Of a stretch of 64,000 nt of DNA, positions 26,716 to 41,154 are shown in pieces. The stretch lies in assembly GCF_009856295.1 (NCBI RefSeq), contig NZ_WMEU01000010.1, positions 1-64,000 on the forward strand, given 5' to 3'. The notes beneath the pieces are model-generated. The model was not told where the DNA came from, did not search any database, and saw nothing but the letters and a program-made list of their open reading frames with translations. The position numbers were made by a program, and so were the translations under genes. Within the stretch, counting starts at the first letter, position 1, and the number at the start of each line of letters is the position of its first letter. Origin of the DNA: Pontibacillus yanchengensis. GTDB lineage: Bacteria > Bacillota > Bacilli > Bacillales > BH030062.

Positions 26716-26826
26716 CTACTCTCTCCTTTCAGTAAATAACGTAATAGCGGATAAGATAATTAAAATCGGCATTGGAACAAATAACCAAAACCATGTGGCT
26801 CCTGCAATAGCATATTCCTCGCCCAT
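26716..26826 (-). CDS. Symporter small accessory protein
   Basis: A 36-residue peptide with one membrane helix (TWFWLFVPMPILIILSAIT) and a charged tail TERRE. AGGAGG lies 6 bases before its ATG, a strong ribosome-binding site, and its stop codon is 5 bases before the opuE reading frame. Small single-helix peptides encoded just upstream of Na+/solute symporters are known in Bacillaceae as symporter small accessory proteins and are thought to bind the transporter. The upstream region to 27170 is AT-rich; TATAAT near 26858-26863 on the minus strand is a possible -10 box. Confidence 0.8.
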   Translation of the reverse strand: MGEEYAIAGATWFWLFVPMPILIILSAITLFTERRE

Positions 26827-27170
26827 TCTTTAACCTCCTTTAAAATATGTGTATTGAATTATATATACACCCCTATACATTTTTCCCCCTATTCAGAAAA
26901 TAGGTGTTTGAATGTAATAAAAGGGATATAAGCGATTAATATGATTTAATATAACACAAAGATATTATTTGAACATTCTAAATTTTAAAAAAATATAAAC
27001 TCTATGAATAATTATACAACAATACAGGACTTTTGTGTGCATATATTCAAATCGACCTATATGTATTCAAGATAACTTATAAAATTAAATCCTGAAAATT
27101 ATATATGTCCATCCATATCATTCCATTTCCCCATAAAGTCTCGCCTCTATTCTATCCTCACTCGATAAAA

Positions 27171-27199
27171 TTACCCTCTCAAATTGGTTGAGAGGGTAA
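27171..27199. terminator. Terminator of the P5C dehydrogenase gene
   Basis: TTACCCTCTCAA and TTGAGAGGGTAA form a perfect 12-bp stem followed by TTTTA on the minus strand. Confidence 0.8.
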
Positions 27200-27208
27200 A
27201 GTTGTAAC

Positions 27209-28762
27209 CTAAAGCATTTCAGACGTCGTTTTCCCTTGCATGTGATGAAGCAAATAATCTGGTCCACCTGCTTTCGAGTCAGTTCCAGACATATTAAATC
27301 CACCAAATGGGTGATATCCGACAATAGCTGCTGTACATCCACGATTAAAGTATAAATTCCCAACATGAAAATCTTCTCTTGCCTGTTCAATGTGAAGACG
27401 ATTCTTCGTAATGACGGCCCCAGTTAGACCATAATCTGTATTGTTAGCGATTTCAAGAGCTTTATCGAATGACTTCGCTTTCGTAAATCCTAAGACAGGT
27501 CCAAAAATCTCCTCTTGCATGATTGTTGCATTGGGATCTAGGTCCGCAAAAATGGTCGGTTTGATAAAGAATCCAGTACTGGCATCGCCATCTCCACCGG
27601 TCATTAACTTCCCTTCTTCTTTTCCAGTTTTAATATATTCCATAATTTTATCGTAAGCACCTTGATCAATAACTGGTCCCATGAACGTGCTGCCATCCTC
27701 TGGGTCTTGTACGTTCACGCGTTCTTCTGTCAACTCCACACAGCGCTTTAACAAGGTATCATAAATAGCTTCATGAGCGACGACACGAGAACATGCAGAA
27801 CATTTCTGCCCGCTGAAACCAAAGGCTGAGTTAACAATGGAATCCGCTGCAAGTTCAAGATCGGCATCTTCATCCACAACAATCGTGTCCTTCCCACCCA
27901 TTTCAGCTATCACACGCTTCAACCAAATTTGATCTGGTTGAACCTTTGCTGCTCTCTCGTAGATTCTCGTTCCCACTTCTCTCGACCCTGTGAAACTAAT
28001 CAATCGAGTTCGAGGGTGATCGACCAAATAATCTCCAATCTCCGATCCGCTTCCAGGGATAAAATTGATGACCCCATTAGGAAGGCCTGCTTCTTCTAGC
28101 ACTTCCATCATTTTATATGCAATAATCGGCGTCAGACTAGCGGGTTTCAATAAGACTGTATTGCCAGTTACCATTGGTGCTACCGTCGTTCCACACATAA
28201 TCGCAAATAAGAAATTCCATGGTGAAAGGGTTAAGGTCACCCCAAGAGGAATATAGTGAAAACGACTATTATCTACATTTGGACGATTGAAGACAGACTC
28301 TCCATCTTTAATGGTCAATATTTGGCGAGCATAATATTCCATGAAGTCGATAGCTTCTGCTGTATCCGCATCTGCTTCCTTCCATGGCTTCCCACCTTCT
28401 TTAACCAAATGAGCTGAGAAGTCATGCTTCTTACGCCTTACGATGGCTGCTGCACGAAATAAAATGTCTGCGCGCATTTCAGGCTTTGATTTTCGCCACC
28501 ATTGGAACGTTTCATCCGCCACCTGCATCGCTTTTTCAGCAAGCTTCTGGTCAGCTTTTGAAACATAGCCTATCACTTCTTCTTTGTTGGCAGGATTAAA
28601 CGATGTAATCCTGTCCTCTGTGTAAATACGTTCTCCTCCAATAATAAGAGGGTATTCTTTCCCAAACTCTGCCTCCACTCGCTTCAGTGCCGCTTCCATT
28701 GCTTGTTTATTCTCAGGTACACTAAAATCGGTAAAAGGCTCATGCTGATACGGTGCTACCAT
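27209..28762 (-). CDS. pruA: 1-pyrroline-5-carboxylate dehydrogenase
   Basis: A 517-residue NAD-dependent aldehyde dehydrogenase that oxidises glutamate semialdehyde to glutamate, the last step of proline and arginine breakdown (RocA/PruA). Family signs are the PWNFLFAI and [10 protein letters not shown] segments of the NAD site, the general-base glutamate in VIAEMGGKD and the catalytic cysteine in [12 protein letters not shown]. The ATG at 28762 follows AGGAGG; the longer reading begins inside the spacer. No proline dehydrogenase gene is in the window. It is monocistronic and precedes opuE in the same direction. Confidence 0.93.
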   Translation of the reverse strand: MVAPYQHEPFTDFSVPENKQAMEAALKRVEAEFGKEYPLIIGGERIYTEDRITSFNPANKEEVIGYVSKADQKLAEKAMQVADETFQWWRKSKPEMRADILFRAAAIVRRKKHDFSAHLVKEGGKPWKEADADTAEAIDFMEYYARQILTIKDGESVFNRPNVDNSRFHYIPLGVTLTLSPWNFLFAIMCGTTVAPMVTGNTVLLKPASLTPIIAYKMMEVLEEAGLPNGVINFIPGSGSEIGDYLVDHPRTRLISFTGSREVGTRIYERAAKVQPDQIWLKRVIAEMGGKDTIVVDEDADLELAADSIVNSAFGFSGQKCSACSRVVAHEAIYDTLLKRCVELTEERVNVQDPEDGSTFMGPVIDQGAYDKIMEYIKTGKEEGKLMTGGDGDASTGFFIKPTIFADLDPNATIMQEEIFGPVLGFTKAKSFDKALEIANNTDYGLTGAVITKNRLHIEQAREDFHVGNLYFNRGCTAAIVGYHPFGGFNMSGTDSKAGGPDYLLHHMQGKTTSEML

Positions 28763-28878
28763 GAACAAACGCCTCCTTCAATTCCGCTACTTTTTTTCAT
28801 CTATGATAGGATATGCCATTTGGAGAAGTTCTATGAGTTTTTCCTTGATGAGAAGTTGGCGTGTTATCTTCTCGTGTT

Positions 28879-29000
28879 TATATCGGCGAGTTTGGGTGAT
28901 TTATCGGCGACTTTCCGAACTATAGCAGCGCCATTTCAGTTATATCGGCGAAAATAGAAATATATCCGCGCCCCTCCATATATATCCGCGACTCCCGCTC
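28879..29000. repeat. 20-bp-period array 1
   Basis: Six units start at 28881, 28901, 28921, 28941, 28961 and 28981, exactly 20 bases apart. Each begins with a form of TATATCGGCGA or TATATCCGCG followed by about 10 variable bases. It begins 14 bases past the mccB terminator. Confidence 0.8.
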
Positions 29001-29011
29001 CACACAGACAA

Positions 29012-31088
<2,077 letters not shown>

Positions 31089-31101
31089 CGCTGTCTACTC
31101 C

Positions 31102-31569
31102 TTATTGCTCTTCTGCAAACACCTGCGTCCATTCATCGCGTTTATCTAGCATATCTTGAGCTAGTTGTTTTGCTCCTTCTAAGCTATGACTAGCCGCAAA
31201 GCCACACTGGACTTCATTACATGCCGGAACTTCCGTTGCTTCGAGTACATCGTTCAATGTATTCTCAATCACTCGGAGCATATTGTCATAGTCATCATCG
31301 TTTAAAAGGGCAATATAAAACCCTGTTTGGCAGCCCATAGGACCAACATCCAGGACATGGTCATGATGGTTACGACTGAATTCAGCCATCATATGCTCTA
31401 AGGAATGGAGAGACGGCATATCCATGTGCTCCACGTTCGGTTGCTTAATGCGAAAGTCGTATTTGTAGATTTTGTCTCCTTTTGTTCCTTCTGTGATACC
31501 CACCAGACGAACATAAGGCGCCTTTACTTTCGTATGATCAAGATTGAAACTTTCTACATTCATCGGCAT
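31102..31569 (-). CDS. luxS: S-ribosylhomocysteine lyase
   Basis: A 155-residue metal enzyme that turns S-ribosylhomocysteine into homocysteine and DPD, the AI-2 precursor. The Fe/Zn ligands lie in [14 protein letters not shown] (HxxEH) and in the [10 protein letters not shown] and CNEVQCG cysteines. ATG 31569 was chosen because AAGGAG lies 7 bases before it; the longer reading overlaps the yrrT end. In B. subtilis the place between yrrT and mccA is taken by mtnN, so this operon combines a later step of the same recycling route with mccAB. Confidence 0.95.
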   Translation of the reverse strand: MPMNVESFNLDHTKVKAPYVRLVGITEGTKGDKIYKYDFRIKQPNVEHMDMPSLHSLEHMMAEFSRNHHDHVLDVGPMGCQTGFYIALLNDDDYDNMLRVIENTLNDVLEATEVPACNEVQCGFAASHSLEGAKQLAQDMLDKRDEWTQVFAEEQ

Positions 31570-31592
31570 GAAAATCGCTCCTTTTTCGATGG

Positions 31593-32234
31593 TTATTTTT
31601 TCTTCGCTACCATTAACCAAACATATGGATTAAGCTGCTCAAACATGACATCAAAGCCATGGTTCCGACAGATCGTTGTTAGCGTTGGAATATCTGAATA
31701 ATGCTCTGTTGATAAATCTTCCGCTAGATTATGAAAATAAGAAGCTATCGCCTTTTCGATCATGTGCCGCTTCGCTTGTTGTGATTCAAATACCGTATCT
31801 GCAAATACAATTACGCCTTCAGAAGCTAGAAGCTCACTATATTTCTCGATGGCTGTTTCTTTTTCTTCGTCTGTTAAATGATGAAACGCATACGAACTTA
31901 CAATTGAATGAATCGGTTCAGAAGGAACGGTAAAATCGATGAAGTCTCCTTCTTGGATTTTTGCTTCCGGCACTTTTAGCTGACCAATTTTCAGCATCTC
32001 CATGGAAGGCTCAATGCCATATACATGATGACCTTCATTGATCAATTTTCTCGTTAAATTCCCCGTCCCGACACCGAATTCGAGTACATTCGGACCTTTC
32101 GTCTTCGCAACCACAGCCTTCAATATAGCTTCATAGCCCGCGAAAACTTCGCGATACTCTATATCGTCACCCGATACGGTTTTATCATAGGACGCTGCCC
32201 ACCCATTGAATAAATCAATAAACTCCCTACCCAT
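31593..32234 (-). CDS. yrrT: Class I SAM-dependent methyltransferase YrrT
   Basis: A 213-residue methyltransferase with the SAM site [15 protein letters not shown] (about 50-64), acidic IEPSMEML and the [13 protein letters not shown] motif. Its substrate is unknown in B. subtilis, where it heads the mtnN-mccA-mccB operon. Here it heads luxS-mccA-mccB with the same presumed role in recycling S-adenosylhomocysteine products. AGGTGG lies 5 bases before the ATG. TATACT at 32303-32308 on the minus strand is a possible -10 box, with ATAGGAATTATAAAATT between it and the gene, similar to a CymR-type cysteine operator. Confidence 0.85.
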   Translation of the reverse strand: MGREFIDLFNGWAASYDKTVSGDDIEYREVFAGYEAILKAVVAKTKGPNVLEFGVGTGNLTRKLINEGHHVYGIEPSMEMLKIGQLKVPEAKIQEGDFIDFTVPSEPIHSIVSSYAFHHLTDEEKETAIEKYSELLASEGVIVFADTVFESQQAKRHMIEKAIASYFHNLAEDLSTEHYSDIPTLTTICRNHGFDVMFEQLNPYVWLMVAKKK

Positions 32235-32446
32235 TTATCTCCACCTCATCAGGTTAATTTTATAATTCCTATGAGTTTACTTGGTTTTTAGTTATTACTG
32301 TGAGTATAGCATATCCTTGAAAGATAAGTATATAGACATGCGCCCAATTCTGATGGAGATTGAGATGCTTTGTGGCACCTTTCATGGAGGCTATGCGGGA
32401 TGGGTTGGTTAGATGTTCCATGCTCGGGAGGGGCCGCCGGGCTGGG

Positions 32447-32546
32447 TCGCTCCTGTTTTCGAATTTTCGCTCCTATATGGAAAAAGTCGCGCCTATTCTG
32501 AAATTCCCGCTCCTAAATCAAAAAAGTCGCTCCAATGCGCCTCGTC
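32447..32546. repeat. 20-bp-period array 2
   Basis: Five units start at 32447, 32467, 32487, 32507 and 32527, exactly 20 bases apart. The core is TCGCTCCTA followed by about 11 A/T-rich variable bases. It begins 17 bases past the camS terminator. 32240-32446 holds the yrrT promoter region and otherwise nothing recognised. Confidence 0.8.
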
Positions 32547-32562
32547 GCCCCTCCCTCCAACG

Positions 32563-32594
32563 CAAAAAAGGCATTGTCCATGACAATGCCTTTT
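32563..32594 (-). terminator. Terminator of the pcrB-pcrA-ligA-camS operon
   Basis: AAGGCATTGTCA and TGACAATGCCTT pair around two bases and six T follow on the minus strand. Confidence 0.85.
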
Positions 32595-32603
32595 CCTCTC
32601 CAC

Positions 32604-33764
32604 CTACTGGCCATATATATGAACATATGGTTCTTCTTTTCCTGCTTCTCTTGAAATCAAGCTCTCCTGTCCGTTGTGAGACTCGATGTTCACTTCTAGG
32701 TCAAAGTAGTTCGGGAAATTCTCCACAATAATGGAGTAAACGTACTGAGTTAACCCAATGACCTCAGTCTGTCCTTTGAATTCAATTGGGATTGTAATCG
32801 TTAATTCCCTAAGCTCATCTTCAATATAAAAGCCTTTTCCTACTACGCCGATATAGTTCGGGAAGTACTCCGCTACATCGTTTTGAAGATCACTTATCAG
32901 ACTGGCATCTTCGGGGTGGGCTCCACTAGCTTCATCAGATGGGAATAGTACGTAATCTTCTTGTATCGGTTCCCAACTTCCAAGTTTCATGTCGCTCCCC
33001 TGAACTGTTGTTTTCGCTACAAAGTTACCTGGAACCATGGCTCCTTTTTCTTCTTCACGATAGATGGCAAACATAATTGGTACGTCCTGAAGGTCTTCCA
33101 TTTTTCGAAGACGCTCGAGGACTGTTTGGGCGATTTGCTTTCCTTCCTTGAGCATTTCTGCTACTGGAATGTCCTCATATAAAACTGGACCACCAATTTC
33201 CTCTTGGAATTGATACTGGGATTTCATCGCCAATCCGATGGTCATCCCTTTCAGCTGTACGACGTCGCCTTCTTCATTTTTCTTCAAGTAATCCTGCTCG
33301 AGGATATGGGAGAGATACTTCGGATTGTCTCGAAGCGCCTCCTCCCCAGCATCCTCTTTCACAGATGGATTCAGACCGTTTGGTGTTCCGTTTGTTTCGG
33401 CTTCGTTTTTCGCACGATCCAACCAATCATATAAAATATCATCTGTTAAGTATTGACCTTCCTGGAAAAAGTAATCTTTAGGGTCAAAGACACCTTTCGC
33501 ATGACGGCGTAACCCAACTTCCATTTCTTTAATATCGAAGCGGTTCGCCATCTGATGGGTGATGACCCCTCGCGATTTACTCGGCTTGTATTTTTCTAAC
33601 GGACGGTAGTAGTCCTCAGAAATGCTGTACTTTGGAACGATAGCTTTCTCTTGTTGATTTTGCTCAGTTGTCTCGACTCCCACTTCTTCATTCTTTTCAT
33701 AGGCCGGAGCGCACCCTGTCCCTAATACAACAAGGCTCAACATCAACAATGCGATCCGCTTCAT
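32604..33764 (-). CDS. camS: CamS family lipoprotein
   Basis: A 386-residue lipoprotein (signal peptide with lipobox LGTGC at about 15-19) of the CamS/YerH family, known in enterococci and staphylococci as the precursor of a sex-pheromone peptide cut from its signal sequence. The mature domain has the usual GMTIGLAMKSQYQFQ and VPIMFAIYREEEKGAMVPG segments. The cellular job of the mature protein is unknown. It is the last gene of the pcrB-pcrA-ligA-camS operon, 15 bases after ligA. Confidence 0.92.
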   Translation of the reverse strand: MKRIALLMLSLVVLGTGCAPAYEKNEEVGVETTEQNQQEKAIVPKYSISEDYYRPLEKYKPSKSRGVITHQMANRFDIKEMEVGLRRHAKGVFDPKDYFFQEGQYLTDDILYDWLDRAKNEAETNGTPNGLNPSVKEDAGEEALRDNPKYLSHILEQDYLKKNEEGDVVQLKGMTIGLAMKSQYQFQEEIGGPVLYEDIPVAEMLKEGKQIAQTVLERLRKMEDLQDVPIMFAIYREEEKGAMVPGNFVAKTTVQGSDMKLGSWEPIQEDYVLFPSDEASGAHPEDASLISDLQNDVAEYFPNYIGVVGKGFYIEDELRELTITIPIEFKGQTEVIGLTQYVYSIIVENFPNYFDLEVNIESHNGQESLISREAGKEEPYVHIYGQ

Positions 33765-33779
33765 GTTTCTCCACTCTCC

Positions 33780-35798
<2,019 letters not shown>

Positions 35799-35802
35799 TC
35801 AG

Positions 35803-38070
35803 TTACGCTTTCGATATAGGAGCGAATTTCGCTAGAACACGCTTGACTCCGGTTGGTGCTGGAAATGCGATGTCTAGTTCCATGGAATCGCCCTCTCCTT
35901 TTACATTGACGACTGTACCTTCGCCCCATTTCTTATGAGACGCTTTGTCACCTGTTTTCCATTCGAGGCTCTCGCCACCTGTTCCGGCATTCTTCTTCAT
36001 CGTGGTTGCTTTACGCTTTGGTTGTTCTTGAGATTGTTTTCCATTAGTAAACCCGGACGGAGCTGGATCATTATATCCTCCACTAAACGGCGAACTGCTT
36101 TGCTGATTGCTCTTTCCGTCTCGGCCTTCGATTAATTCTTGAGGAATCTCATCGATAAAGCGACTCATTGGATTCATATTTGTTTTACCAAATAGTGTAC
36201 GCATTTTGGCATGGGTTAAAAATAACTGTTGCTCCGCTCTTGTAATACCTACGTACGCAAGGCGTCGTTCTTCCTCCATCTCTTCTTCGTCCATGAGCGA
36301 ACGACTATGAGGGAAGATGCTTTCCTCCATTCCGATAAGGAACACAACTGGGAACTCCAGACCTTTGGCAGAGTGAAGGGTCATGAGCGTTACTTTATCA
36401 TCAGCGAATGGATCATCATCGGCCTGATCAATATCGGCAACGAGTGCTAAATCCGTTAAGAAGCTAATTAAACTCTTATCTTCATTATTCTCTTCAAAGT
36501 TTTTTGTAACCGATAGGAATTCGTTAATATTCTCCAAACGACTTTGTGCCTCTAAACTGTTATCCCTTTTCAACATCTCTTCATATTCTGTTTGTTTTAA
36601 CACATCTTCCACTAAGTCTGTCGCAGATAGGAAATCTTGTTGCTGAGTCCAGTTTTTCACCATTTGGCCAAATTGCTTAAGGGCCGCAGTTGCCTTTTTA
36701 CTCAGGCCAACAAATTCTACCTCCCCAACTGCTTCATATAGGGAAATATCATGACGAGCGGCATACATTTGCAGATTTTCAAGCGACGTCTTCCCAACAC
36801 CACGTTTTGGTTCGTTTACGATACGAGAAAAGCTAATGTCGTCATTCGGATTGGCAACCAAACGCAGGTATGCTAACAAGTCTTTGATTTCTTTACGGTC
36901 GTAGAACTTTGTACCGCCAATGATTTGATACGGAATGCCCGCTTTCACAAACGTTTCCTCAATCGTACGGGACTGGGCATTGGTACGATATAAAAGCGCG
37001 AAATCCTTATAGTTGAACTGCTTGCCGTGAACCATTTCTTCGATCCGATTCGTAACAAACAGTGCTTCATCACGCTCAGATGGCGCCTGGTAATACTGAA
37101 TGCTCTCCCCATCATCGTTATCGGTCCATAAATTTTTCGGCTTACGGCCTGAGTTTAGTTGAATGACTTCGTTGGCTGCATTCAGAATGCTCTTCGTGGA
37201 GCGATAATTTTGCTCAAGCATGATGACCGTTGCACTTGGATAATCTTTCTCAAAAGACATGATATTTTGAATGTCGGCTCCACGCCATTTATAAATCGAT
37301 TGGTCCGAGTCGCCTACAACACAAAGGTTTTGGTAGCGACTTGCCATTAACTTTACAAGCTGATACTGGGCGTGGTTCGTATCCTGATACTCATCCACGT
37401 GAATATACTGGAACCTGCGCTGGTAATACTCCAGCACTTCTGGCAAGCGATCAAATAGCGTTAACGTCTGCATAATCAAATCATCAAAGTCTAGTGATTG
37501 ATTCTTCCGCAAAGTTTTTTGATACTTTTCATATACCTTTGCAATCTGCTGTTCGTAATGATTGCCGACCGTTTTCGCAAAATCTTCTGCTGTTTTCAAC
37601 TCGTTTTTGGCACTACTAATCGCACCGAGCATGGCACGAGGATCGTATTGCTTCGGATCAAGATTCAGATCTTTTAGTATTTGTTTAATAACCGAAAGCT
37701 GATCCGTAGAGTCTAATATAGAAAAATTACGATCGATTCCGATACGGTCTATATCGCGACGCAATATGCGAACGCACATGGAGTGGAATGTGGAAATCCA
37801 CATATCATTGGCTTCTGGACCAATAATATCGCGGACACGTTCTTTCATCTCGCGGGCGGCTTTATTCGTAAACGTGATGGCTAGTACATTTCGGGGCGAC
37901 ACATCTTTTTCCCCTAATAAATACGCAATTCGATGGGTAAGTACACGGGTCTTACCACTCCCTGCTCCAGCCATAATTAATAGTGGACCATCTGTCTTTT
38001 TCACTGCTTGTTGTTGTTCTTTATTCAAACCTTTTAGTAAGTCATTCGCTAACGGGCTCAAAGGAGACAC
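35803..38070 (-). CDS. pcrA: ATP-dependent DNA helicase PcrA
   Basis: A 755-residue UvrD/Rep-type 3'-5' helicase for repair, rolling-circle replication and removal of RNA polymerase. Motif I is [14 protein letters not shown] (about 33-46), motif [16 protein letters not shown], motif [17 protein letters not shown], motif [14 protein letters not shown] and motif [15 protein letters not shown]. The C-terminal SH3-like tail ([20 protein letters not shown]) binds RNA polymerase in relatives. It is cotranscribed with pcrB and ligA. Confidence 0.97.
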   Translation of the reverse strand: MSPLSPLANDLLKGLNKEQQQAVKKTDGPLLIMAGAGSGKTRVLTHRIAYLLGEKDVSPRNVLAITFTNKAAREMKERVRDIIGPEANDMWISTFHSMCVRILRRDIDRIGIDRNFSILDSTDQLSVIKQILKDLNLDPKQYDPRAMLGAISSAKNELKTAEDFAKTVGNHYEQQIAKVYEKYQKTLRKNQSLDFDDLIMQTLTLFDRLPEVLEYYQRRFQYIHVDEYQDTNHAQYQLVKLMASRYQNLCVVGDSDQSIYKWRGADIQNIMSFEKDYPSATVIMLEQNYRSTKSILNAANEVIQLNSGRKPKNLWTDNDDGESIQYYQAPSERDEALFVTNRIEEMVHGKQFNYKDFALLYRTNAQSRTIEETFVKAGIPYQIIGGTKFYDRKEIKDLLAYLRLVANPNDDISFSRIVNEPKRGVGKTSLENLQMYAARHDISLYEAVGEVEFVGLSKKATAALKQFGQMVKNWTQQQDFLSATDLVEDVLKQTEYEEMLKRDNSLEAQSRLENINEFLSVTKNFEENNEDKSLISFLTDLALVADIDQADDDPFADDKVTLMTLHSAKGLEFPVVFLIGMEESIFPHSRSLMDEEEMEEERRLAYVGITRAEQQLFLTHAKMRTLFGKTNMNPMSRFIDEIPQELIEGRDGKSNQQSSSPFSGGYNDPAPSGFTNGKQSQEQPKRKATTMKKNAGTGGESLEWKTGDKASHKKWGEGTVVNVKGEGDSMELDIAFPAPTGVKRVLAKFAPISKA

Positions 38071-38076
38071 CTTCCT

Positions 38077-38766
38077 TTACTCTCGTTCTTTTACGGCCTT
38101 GACCGTTTTGAGTGCTGCTTTCTTATTTTCATATATTAAGTTTCCAACGATAACAACATCGGCATACGCCTTCATTTCTTTCGCTTGTTCCTTAGACTGG
38201 ATTCCGCCACCGTAAAAGAGTAGCGTGTCTTTTAGGGCATGGCTTACTTTTTCAACAAGCTCAGGATTGCCATAAGTTCCACTGTATTCCATATAAAAAA
38301 TCGGCAGCTTAAACATATTCTCTGCCATTTGTGCGTACGCCACTACATCTTCGTCATCAGGCATATCGCATTCCGTTCGTTGATAAGCCTTCGCTTCAGG
38401 GTTTAAAATACAATACCCTTCTACCATGATTTCATCCCAGTTCATGATCTCGCCGTATTCTTTAACAGCCTGGTGATGAAGATCCATCACCCATTTCTTG
38501 TCCGTACTATTTAATACCGTAGGGACAAAATAGTAATCATAACCAGGAGTGATCGATTCTAAATTGGAAATTTCTAAAATAACTGGGACGGTATAGCGAC
38601 GAATGCTAGCTAGTAATGACAATACTTGATCTAGCGTAACACCATCTGTACCCCCAACCATAATCGCGTCTGTTCCTGATTCGCATATGTCTTCTAAATC
38701 TTTATCAGATATCTCTTTATTGGGATCAAGCTTAAACACGTGCTCCCATTGGTTCATATCATACAT
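38077..38766 (-). CDS. pcrB: Heptaprenylglyceryl phosphate synthase
   Basis: A 229-residue TIM-barrel enzyme that joins heptaprenyl diphosphate to sn-glycerol-1-phosphate, the first step of an archaea-like ether lipid in Bacillaceae. Visible are [19 protein letters not shown], the phosphate site in [13 protein letters not shown] and the [10 protein letters not shown] end. ATG 38766 was chosen because GGAGG precedes it; the upstream ATG reading would place nine extra residues over that site. It heads the pcrB-pcrA-ligA-camS operon. Confidence 0.95.
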   Translation of the reverse strand: MYDMNQWEHVFKLDPNKEISDKDLEDICESGTDAIMVGGTDGVTLDQVLSLLASIRRYTVPVILEISNLESITPGYDYYFVPTVLNSTDKKWVMDLHHQAVKEYGEIMNWDEIMVEGYCILNPEAKAYQRTECDMPDDEDVVAYAQMAENMFKLPIFYMEYSGTYGNPELVEKVSHALKDTLLFYGGGIQSKEQAKEMKAYADVVIVGNLIYENKKAALKTVKAVKERE

Positions 38767-38851
38767 GTGTGATCCTCCGTTTTCGTTTTCCATCTATACA
38801 TTATACCAAAAATCGACACGTCATATGAACGGGAAGTTGTTGTTTTTAGGC

Positions 38852-38880
38852 TGGACTTGTGAATCAATATCCGCTATGCT
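38852..38880 (+). promoter_or_regulatory. Promoter of glyS
   Basis: TGGACT (38852-38857) and TATGCT (38875-38880) are separated by 17 bases, directly upstream of the T-box leader. Confidence 0.55.
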
Positions 38881-38904
38881 ACTATTAATAAGCAAATTAA
38901 TATT

Positions 38905-39115
38905 GATCATATGATGACGGAAAAATAGTACTTCCCCCCTCTTCACCCAAGCGATCTAGGGATGGTGAAAGCCTAGAGAACGGAGGAAGGAAACGGCATT
39001 CCCGAATATGCACACATAAAGTGGATGCATAAAAGCATCAATCAGGGTGGAACCGCGGGTAAAAACTCTCGTCCCTGGGATTAGAATTAGTCCCAGTGGC
39101 GGGAGTTTTTTCTGT
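38905..39115 (+). promoter_or_regulatory. Glycine T-box riboswitch
   Basis: A tRNA-sensing leader before glyS. The conserved antiterminator AGGGTGGAACCGCGGG lies at 39044-39059. The terminator (ACTCTCGTCCCTGGGA with TCCCAGTGGCGGGAGT, then six T) spans 39064-39112. The likely specifier codon is GGC at 38995-38997, in GAAACGGCATTC, very like the AAAGGCATTC of the B. subtilis glyQS leader. Stem I is long and there is little room for stem II, the compact form seen for glyQS. Uncharged tRNA(Gly) should allow readthrough. Confidence 0.93.
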
Positions 39116-39159
39116 CTCAAGGGGCTACAAATTGTTGGAAACAAAAGGAGGAAATACTT

Positions 39160-40542
39160 ATGTCAAGCAGTATGGAGCAACTAGTATCACATGCAAAGCA
39201 TCGTGGATTTATCTTTCAAGGTTCTGAAATTTACGGAGGACTAGCGAACACATGGGATTATGGTCCACTTGGTGTTGAGCTAAAGAATAACTTAAAGCGT
39301 GCATGGTGGCAAAAATTCATCCAAGAAAATCCGATGAACGTTGGATTGGATGCAGCTATTTTAATGAATCCAAAAACATGGGAAGCATCTGGTCACCTGG
39401 GCAACTTTAATGACCCAATGATCGACTGTAAAGACTGTAAATCTCGTCACCGTGCTGACAAATTAATTGAAAACAAACTAGAAGCTGAAGGCAACGAGAT
39501 GATTGTCGATGGCCTTCCATTTGATGAAATGAGAAAGCTAATCGACGAGCATGATATCGCTTGTCCAACATGTGGAGCGCAAAACTTCACAGGTATCCGT
39601 CAGTTCAACCTGATGTTCAAAACGCATCAAGGTGTAACCGAGGATTCAACCGATGAAATTTTCCTACGTCCAGAAACAGCACAAGGGATTTTTGTAAACT
39701 TCAAAAACGTACAGCGTTCCATGCGTAAGAAACTTCCATTTGGTATCGGCCAAATCGGAAAAAGCTTCCGTAACGAGATCACGCCAGGTAACTTCATCTT
39801 CCGTACACGTGAATTCGAACAAATGGAAATGGAATTCTTCTGTAAGCCTGGTGAAGAGCTTGAATGGTATGAATACTGGAAGAATTTCTGCCACAGCTGG
39901 TTAACCTCTCTAGGCATCACGGAGGAAAACCTTCGCTTACGCGAGCATGAGTCTGATGAGTTGTCTCACTACAGTAACGCGACAACAGACATCGAATATA
40001 AATTCCCAATGGGATGGGGCGAGCTGTGGGGCATTGCGTCTCGTACGAACTTTGACCTTACCCAGCATGCGGAACATTCTGGCGAGGACTTCCAATATAT
40101 CGATCAAGAAAACAACGACCGCTATATTCCATATGTCATCGAGCCTGCTCTAGGTGCAGACCGCCTGGCGCTATCGTTCCTAGCTGATGCTTATCAGGAA
40201 GAAGAGCTTGAAGATGGGTCTTCTCGTACTGTTATGAAGTTCCACCCTGCTGTCGCACCATACAAAGCAGCCGTGTTCCCACTTTCCAAGAAGCTTGGCG
40301 AGCAAGCGAAAGAAGTATTTGCTGACTTAAGCAAGCATTTCATGGTCGATTATGACGATGCTGGCTCTATCGGTAAACGCTACCGCCGCCACGACGAAAT
40401 CGGAACACCATTCTGCATTACGTATGACTTCGACTCAGAGGAAGACGGTCAAGTAACCGTACGGGACCGTGACACAATGGAGCAGAAACGTATGAACATC
40501 TCTGAATTGCGCAGCTTTTTAGAGGGGAAAATAGATTATTAA
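39160..40542 (+). CDS. glyS: Glycyl-tRNA synthetase, single-chain dimeric type
   Basis: A 460-residue class II synthetase of the alpha2 type (as in archaea, eukaryotes and some Firmicutes), not the GlyQ/GlyS heterotetramer of B. subtilis. Motif 1 region is [17 protein letters not shown], motif 2 [21 protein letters not shown] and motif 3 [13 protein letters not shown]; the insert [16 protein letters not shown] shows zinc-binding cysteines. The C-terminal anticodon domain begins [19 protein letters not shown] precedes the ATG. It is inserted between yerC and pcrB in an otherwise conserved gene order and controlled by a T-box. Confidence 0.96.
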   Translation: MSSSMEQLVSHAKHRGFIFQGSEIYGGLANTWDYGPLGVELKNNLKRAWWQKFIQENPMNVGLDAAILMNPKTWEASGHLGNFNDPMIDCKDCKSRHRADKLIENKLEAEGNEMIVDGLPFDEMRKLIDEHDIACPTCGAQNFTGIRQFNLMFKTHQGVTEDSTDEIFLRPETAQGIFVNFKNVQRSMRKKLPFGIGQIGKSFRNEITPGNFIFRTREFEQMEMEFFCKPGEELEWYEYWKNFCHSWLTSLGITEENLRLREHESDELSHYSNATTDIEYKFPMGWGELWGIASRTNFDLTQHAEHSGEDFQYIDQENNDRYIPYVIEPALGADRLALSFLADAYQEEELEDGSSRTVMKFHPAVAPYKAAVFPLSKKLGEQAKEVFADLSKHFMVDYDDAGSIGKRYRRHDEIGTPFCITYDFDSEEDGQVTVRDRDTMEQKRMNISELRSFLEGKIDY

Positions 40543-40552
40543 TGGTGTGAAG

Positions 40553-40582
40553 GATGCCCAATCTTAGGATTGGGCATTTTTT
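40553..40582 (+). terminator. Terminator of glyS
   Basis: GATGCCCAATC and GATTGGGCAT pair around four bases and are followed by six T. Confidence 0.9.
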
Positions 40583-40627
40583 GTGCTGTGATGCGCGGAT
40601 GCAGGGGTGCGGTGCGGGTGGGCGGGG

Positions 40628-40756
40628 TTCGGAGCATTTTTTGGGATTTGCGAGCAGAATTTTGATTTTCGGAGCAACTTTTTCGATTTCCGAGCAAAAT
40701 TGCAGATTTCGGATCATATTTTCAAATTTGCGAGCAACCCCCATTCCCCGAGCCCC
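40628..40756. repeat. 20-bp-period array 3
   Basis: Six units with core GGAGCA/CGAGCA at 40631, 40651, 40671, 40691, 40711 and 40731, exactly 20 bases apart, and a seventh degenerate unit at about 40750. On the minus strand the core reads TGCTCCGAAA or TGCTCGCAAA, similar to arrays 2 and 4. It lies between the glyS and yerC terminators. Confidence 0.8.
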
Positions 40757-40796
40757 TCAATCTCCGCAGCAGCCCCATGCACCCCACCAAAGCACA

Positions 40797-40826
40797 CTAA
40801 AAAAACCCCCGCTCAACTGAGCAGGG
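40797..40826 (-). terminator. Terminator of yerC
   Basis: CCCCTGCTCA and TGAGCGGGGG pair and are followed by seven T on the minus strand. Confidence 0.85.
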
Positions 40827-40833
40827 GCCTCTC

Positions 40834-41136
40834 TTATTCTTGTTCATTTTCTGCAACACGGTCTAGCGCCATCACATAAGCATCATTTCCATAATTCAAG
40901 CAACGCTTCACACGGGAGATGGTTGCCGTAGATGCTCCTGTGTCTTCCTCAATTTTATGGTACGTATGGCCATCACGGAGCATGCGCGCAACTTCTAAGC
41001 GCTGGGCCAACGATTGCACTTCGTTCATAGTTGCTAGGTCATCGAAAAATTCATAGCATTCTTCGACTGTTTCTAAAGATAGAATGGCTTTAAATAGTTG
41101 GTCTAGTTCCTTTCCGCGTAACTTATCAATTTGCAT
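40834..41136 (-). CDS. yerC: TrpR-like DNA-binding protein YerC
   Basis: A 100-residue helix-turn-helix protein of the TrpR/YerC-YecD family, with unknown target genes. The recognition part is ARMLRDGHTYHKIEEDTGAS followed by TATISRVKRCLNYG (about 58-85). The ATG at 41136 follows AAAGGAG at 8 bases; the longer GTG reading starts inside that site. It follows yerB by 18 bases and belongs to the yerA-yerB-yerC group. Confidence 0.93.
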   Translation of the reverse strand: MQIDKLRGKELDQLFKAILSLETVEECYEFFDDLATMNEVQSLAQRLEVARMLRDGHTYHKIEEDTGASTATISRVKRCLNYGNDAYVMALDRVAENEQE

Positions 41137-41154
41137 CTTGGACACTCCTTTTGT

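Noticed and set aside
28879-29000. CRISPR array
   Set aside because: Units are only 20 bp, both parts of each unit are degenerate, there are no exact repeats with unique spacers, and no cas genes are present.
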